DNA of 64,000 bases, from the NCBI RefSeq assembly GCF_017254915.1, contig NZ_JAFKCT010000008.1:186001-250000 (forward strand). The letters run 5' to 3'. The stretch's first letter is position 1, and the number at the start of each line of letters is the position of its first letter. This document shows positions 34,824-43,777 of the stretch, piece by piece. Source of the DNA: Algoriphagus oliviformis (lineage in GTDB: Bacteria; Bacteroidota; Bacteroidia; Cytophagales; Cyclobacteriaceae). A model generated the notes under the pieces. It saw only the letters and a list, made by a program, of their open reading frames with translations, did no database searches and was not told where the DNA came from. The position numbers were made by a program, and so were the translations under genes.

Positions 34824-36008
34824 TCAGTATTGCTGGGGCTCAAAAAACAGGCTCGCCACCAAGAAGGCAAGAATGGAAATCACAAACCCAAACATGAAGA
34901 CATTGTAGCTTTTGCGGAGCATCATGTACTTCTGGCCCAAAACCTTGCCCAGAAAGTAGATATCCCGCGTCATCGTGCCATAGAGGTAGTCTCCGTCGAG
35001 CAGCATCTTGCCTATGCCCTCGGAGTAGTCCTCCAGCGACATCTGGTAGAAATTGCCAAAGTACAGGAGGTTGCCCTCTTTTTTGTCGATGTCTTCCTTG
35101 GTGACCACGCCCTTGGTCACCTTGGGGCGCGTGGCGAGGATGGCAAAAACCATCGCCACCAAACAGGTGCTCACCAGCAGGATGGCAGGAACGGTGTAGT
35201 TGGGAAATTCCTCCAGCTTGCGGATCAGGATGGTCACCACGATGGAGATGATGATGGAGTTGACCGAGATCATGATATTGGCCTTGGTGTCCGCCATAGC
35301 CGAGAGCTCCATGTGATTGGCGGAGGTGACCCGAAAGAGTGTCTCCACTCCACGATCCGGCCTGGACTTGTCCTTTTTCTCCTTTTTTTTGCCCTTTTCC
35401 TTCTTACCCTCTGCCTCCAGCTGCTCGATTTTCAGATCAAGGTATTTGAGGTTTACCTGCTTCACCGGCTCTAGGTAGCGCTGTCCAAAACTCGTATGGT
35501 AGCGATGCTGCCGGGTGAATTCCCGCGACTCCGCCAGCCAATCCTTCAGCTCCATGGGACTGCCACTGTGCTCATTTTCGCATTTCAGCAAGAGCGTCTG
35601 GTCGTAAAAGGACTCCGTGCCCAGGTGGTACAGATCCGCGTCACAGATGATGGACTCGAAGAGATCCTCCGGCTTCTGCGGCATCCGGGTGGCCAAAATC
35701 GCCTTTTTGATCCGGTCTATCCGGACCTGTGGCAGGCCAAAGTCCGACAGCACCTCCTGGGCCACCTCGGCACCCCGGGCTTCGTGCCCGGGAGCGAGCC
35801 CATCCCAGTAGCCCACGTCGTGAAGCCAGGCCGTGTAGGCCAGATCTTCCTGATCTTGGTCCGAAAGCTTGTAAAACTCCCCCATCTCACGAACTTTGCT
35901 TACCATAAAAAAGGTGTGGTCCAAGTTATGATAGCAGACCTCCTTTCTTTGTTTTCTGGCAAACATGTCCCGAATCCAGGCCTCGAATTTTTCTGATTGG
36001 ATATTCAC
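34824..36008 (-). CDS. HD phosphohydrolase fused to a PycTM-like (DUF5706) membrane domain
   Basis: 394 residues, GTG start at 36008. The HD metal site is visible: H27 and H31 (YHNLDH), H63 and D64 (WLHDVGYWDG), then D123/D125 (CDADLYHLG). After a Lys/Glu-rich linker (195-220) comes the PycTM signature region ANHMELSAMADTKANIMISVNS (230-250) with membrane segments at about 245-262, 271-291 and 368-387. PycTM domains are effectors of Pycsar defence, but no cyclase is next door. HD domains hydrolyse nucleotides, so it may degrade or respond to a cyclic nucleotide. Physiological role unknown. Confidence 0.85.
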   Translation of the reverse strand: MNIQSEKFEAWIRDMFARKQRKEVCYHNLDHTFFMVSKVREMGEFYKLSDQDQEDLAYTAWLHDVGYWDGLAPGHEARGAEVAQEVLSDFGLPQVRIDRIKKAILATRMPQKPEDLFESIICDADLYHLGTESFYDQTLLLKCENEHSGSPMELKDWLAESREFTRQHRYHTSFGQRYLEPVKQVNLKYLDLKIEQLEAEGKKEKGKKKEKKDKSRPDRGVETLFRVTSANHMELSAMADTKANIMISVNSIIISIVVTILIRKLEEFPNYTVPAILLVSTCLVAMVFAILATRPKVTKGVVTKEDIDKKEGNLLYFGNFYQMSLEDYSEGIGKMLLDGDYLYGTMTRDIYFLGKVLGQKYMMLRKSYNVFMFGFVISILAFLVASLFFEPQQY

Positions 36009-36067
36009 TTCGCTTGGTTTAACTTTTACATGCGGCTAGGAAGATACTTGGTTCTGATCTAAAAACG

Positions 36068-36916
36068 ATGCGATATCCCCTTCTCATTTTTCTGCTGGCG
36101 CTTTTTGAGTCCTGCGACTACAGCAACGGCAAAACCCCTCCCCACTACTCCCTACCCCATGGATACCGGCTGGAAGCCATGGAAAAACTGCTGCTGTCCG
36201 AGGATCTGGAGGAGGTCTCGGGCCTCGCCTGGCACCGGGATGAGCTGCTTGCCATAGAGGACGAGTCGTCTATCATCTACCGCCTGGACCCCGAGACGGG
36301 CAAGATCCGCAAGAAAAAGAAGTTTGAGAAAAACAAGGACATCGAAGACCTGCTCGTCAGAGGCGACACCGCCTGGGTGCTGCGTAGCAATGGCAACCTG
36401 TACCGAGTGGTCGACTTCAGGGAAAAAGACAGCCAAACCGTGATCTATCCTTTCCCAAGGCGGGAAAAGCGGGATTTGGAGGCGATTTTGGCCAATCCCA
36501 ACGAACCATTCATTTGGCTTTTTTGTAAAGTCTGTGAGTGGGATGAAGACCCCAGCCGATCTTCCTTTTTCAGATTCCATTTGGAAACCATGCAATTTGA
36601 CTCTTTGCCCGCGGGAAAAATCGAACGCAGCCAGCTCAGTACCCTCATGCCCCAGCAAGAGCTGGAGGAGCTGAAAATACAGCCCTCCGCGGCGGCCATC
36701 CATCCGCTGACCGGGGAGTACTTTCTGCTGTCTTCCACAGGAAAATGGCTGATGACCTTGGATGGGCAAATGAAGCCCAGCTCCGTCCATACCCTCGACC
36801 CTTCCCTATTCAAGCAGCCGGAGGGGATCACCTTTGCGCCGGACGGCACGCTCTACATCTCCAACGAAGCCCGGGACGGCAGGGCCAACATCCTTATCTT
36901 TAGCTACCGCCCATGA
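36068..36916 (+). CDS. Exported SdiA-regulated-like beta-propeller protein
   Basis: 282 residues. The N-terminus is hydrophobic with a cysteine near 17 (ALFESCDYS), an imperfect lipobox. The body has repeated propeller blades: SGLAWHRDELLAIEDESSII, DIEDLLVRGDTAWVL, SAAAIHPLTGEYFLLSS, PEGITFAPDGTLYISNEA. This resembles SdiA-regulated and related six-bladed propellers. Its stop codon overlaps the start of the phosphatase-barrel gene by 4 bp (ATGA), so the products are made together and may work in one surface complex. Confidence 0.8.
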   Translation: MRYPLLIFLLALFESCDYSNGKTPPHYSLPHGYRLEAMEKLLLSEDLEEVSGLAWHRDELLAIEDESSIIYRLDPETGKIRKKKKFEKNKDIEDLLVRGDTAWVLRSNGNLYRVVDFREKDSQTVIYPFPRREKRDLEAILANPNEPFIWLFCKVCEWDEDPSRSSFFRFHLETMQFDSLPAGKIERSQLSTLMPQQELEELKIQPSAAAIHPLTGEYFLLSSTGKWLMTLDGQMKPSSVHTLDPSLFKQPEGITFAPDGTLYISNEARDGRANILIFSYRP

Positions 36917-39900
36917 GAGCTTTTGTCCTGCTGGCCTTCACCCTGCTGACCCTTTCGGCACAAGCGCAGGATTCCCTCCTTCGGATGCGGATCTACCTCA
37001 TTGGGGATGCCGGCGAGATGGAAGACGGACAGCACCCCGTGGTGGAAGACCTCAGCTCCAAGCTTTCACCCAAGCCCGATGTCCCCACGCACCTGATCTA
37101 CCTGGGCGACAACCTGTACCCCCTGGGCCTGCCTCCCGAAGATGCCGAAAACAGGAAGGAAGCAGAAAAGATCCTCCGCACCCAGCTCGACCTCTGGGAG
37201 AAGCTGCCGGGGCAGATCTGGATGGTCCCCGGCAACCATGATTGGGAAAAGGGAAAGTCAGATGGCTGGAATGCCGTCCTTCGCGCAGAAGAGTTCATCT
37301 CCGAAAACTACCCCAAAGACAAAGTCCACTGGATCCCCGAGAGCGCATGCCCAGGACCAAATGCCGTCCCCCTGGACGAAAACACCCTGCTGATCACCTT
37401 GGATAGCCAGTGGTGGTTTCATGCCAATGACAAACCGGGGGTGGACTCCGACTGTGAATACAAGACCGAGGAGGAGATCATAGCCGCCATCGCCTACCTC
37501 CTGGAGGAAAACCAGGACAAGATTGTGCTCTTTGCCATGCACCATCCGCTCCGCGCCTATGGCCCGCACAACGGCGCCTACAGCTGGAAAGACCATCTGT
37601 TTCCGCTCACTGCGGCAAAAGAAAAACTCTACATCCCCCTCCCAATCCTCGGATCGATCTACCCCCTCTACCGCACGCTGTTTGGCGACATCCAGGACAT
37701 CCCCCATCCCAAGTACCAAGCCTTTATCGGAGTCTTGGACCGCATCTTTGACCTCCATCCCCACGTGATCCAAGTGGCCGGGCATGAGCACGGGCTTTTT
37801 TATACCCGGGAGGGCAGCAGGCACTACATCGTCTCGGGCTCGGGAGCCAAAGACACCTACATCAAAAAAAACAACCCCGCCGAATTCACCTACAACAACC
37901 AGGGCTATGCCTACCTGGATTTCCACGAAAACCACCAGGTCAACCTGACCTTCCTCGACCCTACCCAAGCTCAACCCCTCTACCAGACGGAACTCATCCG
38001 GCCTTTTGCCCTAGCCAAGGAAGAACTGAGGCTGTTTGAGCGGGAGATCCCCGGGCAGGTCACCCGTCCCATCTCGCTCCAATACCAGAAGGGAAAGCTC
38101 CACCAGCTCTTCTTTGGCACCAACTATCGCGACACCTGGGCTGTGCCCGCCACCTTCCGCAGCTTAGACCTCAGCAGCGAAAAAGGCGGACTCACCATCA
38201 CCAAGCGCGGTGGCGGCATGCAGACCAAGTCCCTGCGCACCGAAAACCGCAACGAGAGGGAGTTTGTCCTCCGGTCGATCAACAAATACCCCGAAAACGC
38301 CATCCCCGCGCCGATACGCCAGACCATCGCCAAGGACATCGTCCAGGACCAGATCTCGGCCTCCCATCCCTACGCCGCGCTGGCTGTGGCCCGACTTGCC
38401 GAGGAGGCGGGCATCCCCCACACCTCACCGCAAATCGTCCACCTGCCGGATGACCCGCTTTTGGGGATTTTCCGGGAGGATTTCGCGGATGCGCTTTATC
38501 TCTTCGAAGAAAGGGAAGTAGCGCCGGAGACGGACAAAAAGGTGGAATTCTACAGCACGGACAAGATGCTCAAAGAGCTCTACAAGGACAACGACCACGA
38601 GGTCAAGCAAAAAGACGTGCTTCGGGCGCGGCTCTTCGACCTGTGGATAGCCGACTGGGATCGGCACGACGACCAGTGGCGCTGGATTGCCGTCAAGGGA
38701 AAAAACGGACTCGAGTTTAGCCCCATGCCCAGAGACCGTGACCAGGCCTTCTTTGTCAACGAGGGCCTTTTCCCGAAAATAGCCAGCCGAAAGTGGGCCA
38801 GCCCCAAGTTTCAGGGTTTTGGCTACGAGCTGAAAAACGTCAACGGGTTCATGTTCAACGGACGCTACTTTGACCGCAGCTTCATGGCTGGCCTCGACCG
38901 GGAAGACTGGGAGGAAGAGCTGGACGAGCTCCTTCCCAAACTAGGGACGGAGACCATCCAGAAGGCCTTCCAGGACTGGCCGGAAGAAATCCGGGACAAG
39001 GACAGCCCCGTGATCCAGGCCAAGCTTCTGGCGAGACAGGGCTGGCTCCGGGAGAAAGCGCTGGAGTACTACGACTTCCTGGCCGACGCCGTGGACGTAG
39101 TGGGCTCCAACAAGAATGAGGAGTTTGAGATCCGCCACCTCCCCGATGGCAAAATCGACGTGGAAGTGCGGAAGATCGACAAGAACGGAGATCTGGAGCA
39201 GAAGCTCTACAACAGGACTTTCGACCCGGTTGAAACCAAGGAAATCCGGCTCTATGGTCTCAAGGGCGACGACCGCTTCATCTGGAAAGGAGAAGGGAAA
39301 AACGAGATCCTCGTCCGCGTGATCCCTGGAGAAGGGGACAAAGAGCTGATCGACGACGCCGAGCTGAGCGGAAAAAAACACCGCGTCTACGTCCCCCAAA
39401 AGAAGACCTCGCCCTACTCCGGCGACAACCTGCGGATCATCCAAGCACCCCGCCCCGACTACCTCGCTTATGACCGCATGGCCTTCAAATACGACAAAGT
39501 GATGCCGCTGGCCTCGGTGGAGTTCAACAAGGACGATGGGATATTTCTCGGTGCGGGCGTCCTGTGGGAAAACCACGGCTTCAAGAAAAAGCCCTATGCC
39601 TCCATGCATACCCTGACGGGAAACTATGCGATAAAAACCGGCGCTTTCAACCTGGAGTACAAAGGCCGGGCCGTCGACGTGGTGAAAAACTGGGATCTGG
39701 TCTGGCTGGCCGACGTCAAGGCTCCAGACTACGTCTTCAACTATTTTGGCAGCGGAAACGAGAGCGTATTTGACCGGGAGCAGCACAGCATCAACTACTA
39801 CCGATCCCGCTTCAGCTGGTACGAGCTCAGTACAGGCCTGCAGGCACAGCTCGGTGACATCGGCCGGTTTGCCCTGGGACCCAGCTACCAAGTGTACCGC

Positions 39901-40545
39901 TTTGACCCCGATGACAACCAAAACAACTTCATCACTTCCCCGGAGAGCGACCTGGATCAGCAGCAGCTCGACCAGGCCAAATTCTACGCGGGCGTGACGA
40001 CCCTGCTGGAGTTTGACAAAAGGGACAACCTCAAGATGCCGACCCGCGGGTTTTACTTTCGCCAGCAGATCCAGCATTTCCAGGGGATCAACCGCTATGC
40101 GCAGGATTATACTTCGGCCGAGGCGGAGCTCAGGCTGTATTGGGCTTTTAAGTATCCATCCAAGATGGTATGGGCCAACCGTACCGGTGCGGGCAAAAAC
40201 TTTGGCAGCTACGAATACTTCCAGGGACAGATCTTGGGCGGCATGGACAACCTCCGGGGCTTCCGACGCTATCGGTACAACGGCGACGCGATGTTTTACA
40301 ACAATCTGGAGTTTCGCCTTCAGGTCTTCAACTTTCAAAACCCCATCCTACCCGCGACTATGGGGATGATCGGATTCTACGACATGGGTCGGGTGTGGGT
40401 GAAGGGAGAGGACTCCGGCACCTGGCACAACTCCCTCGGCACCGGCGTCTGGATCGCTCCTATCAGCCAGATCGTGGCGACTTTTTCGGTGGGCTTCACC
40501 AAGGAGGAGACCTTACCTTTCTTCACTTTCGGATACCAGTTCTGA
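36913..40545 (+). CDS. Metallophosphoesterase / kinase-like / Omp85-barrel fusion protein
   Basis: 1210 residues with a signal peptide (1-19). Residues 25-300 are a calcineurin-like phosphoesterase: GDAG at 31-34, GDN at 65-67, GNHD at 107-110, HH at 210-211 and GHEHG at 290-294. Residues about 430-640 contain EFVLRSINK (450-458), ADWDRHDDQWRW (580-591) and PRDRDQAF (606-613). Their spacing resembles the nucleotide Lys, catalytic loop and metal Asp of atypical kinases. The last 330 residues are an Omp85/surface-antigen barrel with the lock motif LRGF (1114-1117) and a C-terminal FGYQF. Phosphoesterase plus barrel is recognised; the kinase reading is inference. It overlaps the propeller gene by 4 bp. 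Confidence 0.88.
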   Translation: MRAFVLLAFTLLTLSAQAQDSLLRMRIYLIGDAGEMEDGQHPVVEDLSSKLSPKPDVPTHLIYLGDNLYPLGLPPEDAENRKEAEKILRTQLDLWEKLPGQIWMVPGNHDWEKGKSDGWNAVLRAEEFISENYPKDKVHWIPESACPGPNAVPLDENTLLITLDSQWWFHANDKPGVDSDCEYKTEEEIIAAIAYLLEENQDKIVLFAMHHPLRAYGPHNGAYSWKDHLFPLTAAKEKLYIPLPILGSIYPLYRTLFGDIQDIPHPKYQAFIGVLDRIFDLHPHVIQVAGHEHGLFYTREGSRHYIVSGSGAKDTYIKKNNPAEFTYNNQGYAYLDFHENHQVNLTFLDPTQAQPLYQTELIRPFALAKEELRLFEREIPGQVTRPISLQYQKGKLHQLFFGTNYRDTWAVPATFRSLDLSSEKGGLTITKRGGGMQTKSLRTENRNEREFVLRSINKYPENAIPAPIRQTIAKDIVQDQISASHPYAALAVARLAEEAGIPHTSPQIVHLPDDPLLGIFREDFADALYLFEEREVAPETDKKVEFYSTDKMLKELYKDNDHEVKQKDVLRARLFDLWIADWDRHDDQWRWIAVKGKNGLEFSPMPRDRDQAFFVNEGLFPKIASRKWASPKFQGFGYELKNVNGFMFNGRYFDRSFMAGLDREDWEEELDELLPKLGTETIQKAFQDWPEEIRDKDSPVIQAKLLARQGWLREKALEYYDFLADAVDVVGSNKNEEFEIRHLPDGKIDVEVRKIDKNGDLEQKLYNRTFDPVETKEIRLYGLKGDDRFIWKGEGKNEILVRVIPGEGDKELIDDAELSGKKHRVYVPQKKTSPYSGDNLRIIQAPRPDYLAYDRMAFKYDKVMPLASVEFNKDDGIFLGAGVLWENHGFKKKPYASMHTLTGNYAIKTGAFNLEYKGRAVDVVKNWDLVWLADVKAPDYVFNYFGSGNESVFDREQHSINYYRSRFSWYELSTGLQAQLGDIGRFALGPSYQVYRFDPDDNQNNFITSPESDLDQQQLDQAKFYAGVTTLLEFDKRDNLKMPTRGFYFRQQIQHFQGINRYAQDYTSAEAELRLYWAFKYPSKMVWANRTGAGKNFGSYEYFQGQILGGMDNLRGFRRYRYNGDAMFYNNLEFRLQVFNFQNPILPATMGMIGFYDMGRVWVKGEDSGTWHNSLGTGVWIAPISQIVATFSVGFTKEETLPFFTFGYQF

Positions 40546-42873
40546 GGTGCCATCCAGATTCAGCCTGCCCTTGGGAGCGACAGTGACTCGGATGGCCTTC
40601 ATCCCGTGCACCCCCTGCATGTCGTCCAGCTCCAGCTGCTCGACTTGATCTTCCAGCAGCTGGCGGTTTTGGAAAAACTGGATAAAGTCAAGGTACTCCT
40701 TGGCATCCTTGGGCTGGGAGTACACGATGGCGATCTTGCCGGGCTGCACCAAGCGCTCGTTGGTGCCCTTGATGAGGGCCTTGTCGATCCGCTTTTTGAT
40801 GATTTCATAGCGGATGTTGTAGGCTCCCTCTACGTCAAACTTCCGCTCGTCCAGCCGGAAGCTGATTGTCAGGGGCGCGCTGTGGGCCAAGATCAGCTGC
40901 GTGGTCTCCAGGCTGACGTCCAGCGCCGGTGATTTTTCGGCTACCAAATTCACAATCTCGATCAAGGTCTGGAGCTGCCATAGCCTGAGGTTTTTCAGAT
41001 AGATGGGATCAAAAACCCTGTCCTTGACCAGCGACTGCCCGATGTAGATGTTGTATTCGATCCCATCGGTCTTGAACTTTTCGAAATAATGGGGAAACAT
41101 GCGCTGGATCTTGGTCTCCTCGCTGTCCAGGTATTTGCCCACCAGAAGATTGATTTCCTTCAGGCTTTCCTCGAAGGCTTTCCTGTGGATATACACCACC
41201 CCCATCTGCGGATCCACCGCCTGAAAATATTCCTGTACCGATGGCAGCAGGTCTGGAAACGACTCGCTGAGATGCTTGAAAGTCGGCTCAAAATCCAGCA
41301 TGAAAAACTCCGTGATCCGCACTTCCTCCTCGCTGACCAAGATCAGCTGGATTCTCCGCTCAAACTCCTCGATCTTTTCCACCATGCGGTCCAAAAGGGG
41401 CAAGTAATGCAGTGATCGGGCTTTCTCCACCACGTTTTTTGCCAGGCCGAGCTGGATCAGCAAGTCACGCTGGATGGCGTTGTTCCGCTCTTGCGAGGAA
41501 TTTTTCACATCCACGGCTCCGTAGAGGGGAAATACCTCCTGGAAGTTGATCGGAGGGATCTCCGGCGTATGGCCGCGCTCCTCCTCCAGCACATAGTCCA
41601 GTGCGATCTCGTCAAACTTCCACTCCACCACCGGGTGGATCGCGGTGAATTTCTTGCGGATGATGGACTTGATCTTGGAGTCGAGCAGCTCCGCCTGCTT
41701 GTTGAAGGCGATGGAAAGCGAGGGAGCCAGCATGTCCAGGTGGTGGAGCATGATCGGCTCAAAGGCTTCGTCCCGCAGGGAGCAGATCTCCAGCAGGCCC
41801 ACCAGGTCCCCTTTGTGCTTGAGCGGATAGAGGATGACCTCCTTCACACCAAGCTCTATCACCTTGCCCATAAACTTGCTCTCGGGGTACTCGACCGAGA
41901 GCTCATTGAGCAGCACGGGTTTTTGGATAGCCGATAGAAAGTCCAAGACTCCCTGATAGGGGCGTTCGGTACCGGGTTCGCAGAGCATTTTGAGGATGTA
42001 GCTGTTGGCCAAGCGGCTGGGAGAAAAGACGAGCTTGCCCTTGACCTGCTGCAGGGAGGCAAGGCCGACCTTGATCTCCGAGACCCCGATCAGGGATTTC
42101 ACGGAATCCTCCACCACCGCGGCAAACTCCTGGGAGGAAATGTCCTCTTGGTTTAGCACGGCTTCGTTGAGCGTAGCCACGCTCTGGGACACGGTGATCT
42201 CGTCTGCCTCGAGGAGCAAAAAGCCCTTGAACTCAAAGAGGCTCAACGGGAGGAATTTCTGCCAGTTTTCCACTTCGTAATGGTCTGGGCTGGTGCTGGT
42301 GCAGATCTGGGACTTCTCCAGAATATCGGGAAGCGGGCCCTTTGCTGTCACCTGCACAAACTGGAAGTTCATCCGGATCTGAAAATGCCTGAGAATCCCA
42401 TTGGAGTCGCGGTACTTGAACACAAGGGGGTGGGATTGGTTGATCTTGATGCCATAGACCTGGTCGATGATCCGGCTGTAGAGGTTGACCACCTTGCTAA
42501 ACTGGATCTTGCCCAAGTCTAGGTTTTCGGGGATCTTGATCGAGCCGTCCTCATTGAGAAACAAGTCCTTGAACGCCGGGGTCGAGTACACCGGCTGCAT
42601 GTCAAATGGCGCCGCAAGCGCCAAAATCCGCTTTTCTTCCTGTCCCGACATGGGAAACAGCGAACCGAGGATCAAGCCAAAGCCGAGGAAGTTTTCCTGC
42701 TTTTTCAGCGCCTCGGGATCGACGGGGCTTTGGTTGAGATCGGGAAATTGCTTGATCCTGTTGATCAGATCGCGGTAGAGGCAGGTGTCTGCCTTGGATA
42801 CGTCTGCTCGCTTCTCCCACTGGCTGAAGAGAAGCTGGAAATCCAAATGGGCGGAGTACGGCGTGTCGGTCAT
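40513..42873 (-). CDS. GAF-domain protein of unknown function
   Basis: 786 residues from ATG 42873; an upstream in-frame start at 42987 would add 38 unlikely residues. A GAF domain is recognisable at about 260-430 (SVKSLIGVSEIKVGLASL, VILYPLKHKGDLVGLLEICS). The rest is helical with no family seen and has no membrane segment. It could be a cytoplasmic sensor. Its 3' end overlaps the 3' end of the convergent fusion gene by 33 bp, so each could affect the other's termination. Confidence 0.8.
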   Translation of the reverse strand: MTDTPYSAHLDFQLLFSQWEKRADVSKADTCLYRDLINRIKQFPDLNQSPVDPEALKKQENFLGFGLILGSLFPMSGQEEKRILALAAPFDMQPVYSTPAFKDLFLNEDGSIKIPENLDLGKIQFSKVVNLYSRIIDQVYGIKINQSHPLVFKYRDSNGILRHFQIRMNFQFVQVTAKGPLPDILEKSQICTSTSPDHYEVENWQKFLPLSLFEFKGFLLLEADEITVSQSVATLNEAVLNQEDISSQEFAAVVEDSVKSLIGVSEIKVGLASLQQVKGKLVFSPSRLANSYILKMLCEPGTERPYQGVLDFLSAIQKPVLLNELSVEYPESKFMGKVIELGVKEVILYPLKHKGDLVGLLEICSLRDEAFEPIMLHHLDMLAPSLSIAFNKQAELLDSKIKSIIRKKFTAIHPVVEWKFDEIALDYVLEEERGHTPEIPPINFQEVFPLYGAVDVKNSSQERNNAIQRDLLIQLGLAKNVVEKARSLHYLPLLDRMVEKIEEFERRIQLILVSEEEVRITEFFMLDFEPTFKHLSESFPDLLPSVQEYFQAVDPQMGVVYIHRKAFEESLKEINLLVGKYLDSEETKIQRMFPHYFEKFKTDGIEYNIYIGQSLVKDRVFDPIYLKNLRLWQLQTLIEIVNLVAEKSPALDVSLETTQLILAHSAPLTISFRLDERKFDVEGAYNIRYEIIKKRIDKALIKGTNERLVQPGKIAIVYSQPKDAKEYLDFIQFFQNRQLLEDQVEQLELDDMQGVHGMKAIRVTVAPKGRLNLDGTSELVSESEER

Positions 42874-42998
42874 GCGCGTGCGAGGGGAAAATGTATCCTC
42901 GTTTGAAGTTAAAATACCTGAATAAAAGTTAAATAGTTCCGGTTTTTCCAAAATCGCCTTGCCGAAACCGCAAAAAAGCCTTACCAAAGCCCCAAAGT

Positions 42999-43032
42999 AA
43001 AAGCCCTGCCGAAGTATTTCCGGCAGGGCTTT
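42999..43032 (-). terminator. Terminator of the sugar-oxidation operon
   Basis: AAGCCCTGCCG and CGGCAGGGCTT form an 11-bp perfect stem with a 9-nt loop. On the minus strand it lies about 30 bp after the stop of the gluconate-2-dehydrogenase-subunit-3-like gene and is followed by TTTTACTTT. Confidence 0.85.
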
Positions 43033-43061
43033 GGACCAAAATCAGGAATATCTGAATCCAA

Positions 43062-43766
43062 TCAGGAAATCAGGTTCCCCTGGTCATCCCAGGTAGCCAT
43101 GCTGCCTCGGCCCTCGGGGGTCAGGTACACGGACTGGTATTTTTCCTCCAGCGACAGCCCATACTGATCCATCACCTCCTGCGACACCCCATCCCACACG
43201 TTTGGGGTATTGCCGACGTAGCCTATGTCTTTGAAGCCCATCTCGGTGGTATAAAATCCCGACACGGTCATGTTTCTGAGCAGGTTGAAAAACTTCACCC
43301 CCGGCTCCATCCCCGCGGCGGCCTTGTCCGGCCAGGCGATGTCTTCGATGATCTCCATGCGCTGGCTTTCGCTGAGCTCCGTAAAAGGCTTGGAAAAGCG
43401 CTCGTTGGCCTGGAGGTTGACCCACATCAGTCCCCCTCTGAAAGCCGTCTGGTTGCCCGGCTGATCCTTCATCATAAACTCGATGTAGTCTGGGACTTTT
43501 GCCTCCGAAGCGCTCCCAGACACCGCGTCCTTGGGAAGCACGATGTCCACCAGGATGGTCACCAAGGCCATCTCCTGCTCGGTGAAAAAGCGGTCAGCCA
43601 GCAGGGCATTGTCCCGCTCGATCTCCTCGGGCACACGGCCTCCGGGCGTTCCCCCGATCTTGGGGGAAAGGTCGGCTGCCTTTTCCTCCGGGCTGCAGGC
43701 GGTGAGCATCAGGCCGGTTCCCAGTGAGCCTGTGAATAAAAGCTTGAGATTTTCTCTTCTGTTCAT
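43062..43766 (-). CDS. Gluconate 2-dehydrogenase subunit 3-like protein with Tat signal
   Basis: 234 residues from ATG 43766 (MNRRENLKLLFTGSLGTGL, then LTACSPEE, so possibly a Tat lipoprotein). The body has the family core: MALVTILVDIVLPKD, KVPDYIEFMMKDQP, FNLLRNMTVSGFYTTEMG. Such subunits chaperone the Tat export and assembly of a GMC-type flavoprotein and are required for its activity (LacC-like role). The GMC gene ends 12 bp before this start, on the same strand. Confidence 0.88.
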   Translation of the reverse strand: MNRRENLKLLFTGSLGTGLMLTACSPEEKAADLSPKIGGTPGGRVPEEIERDNALLADRFFTEQEMALVTILVDIVLPKDAVSGSASEAKVPDYIEFMMKDQPGNQTAFRGGLMWVNLQANERFSKPFTELSESQRMEIIEDIAWPDKAAAGMEPGVKFFNLLRNMTVSGFYTTEMGFKDIGYVGNTPNVWDGVSQEVMDQYGLSLEEKYQSVYLTPEGRGSMATWDDQGNLIS

Positions 43767-43777
43767 GGTCTTGGGGC

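Noticed and set aside
34824..36008. Complete Pycsar defence operon
   Set aside because: The PycTM-like domain is fused to an HD domain and no cyclase gene lies next to it; calling a system would overstate what is seen.
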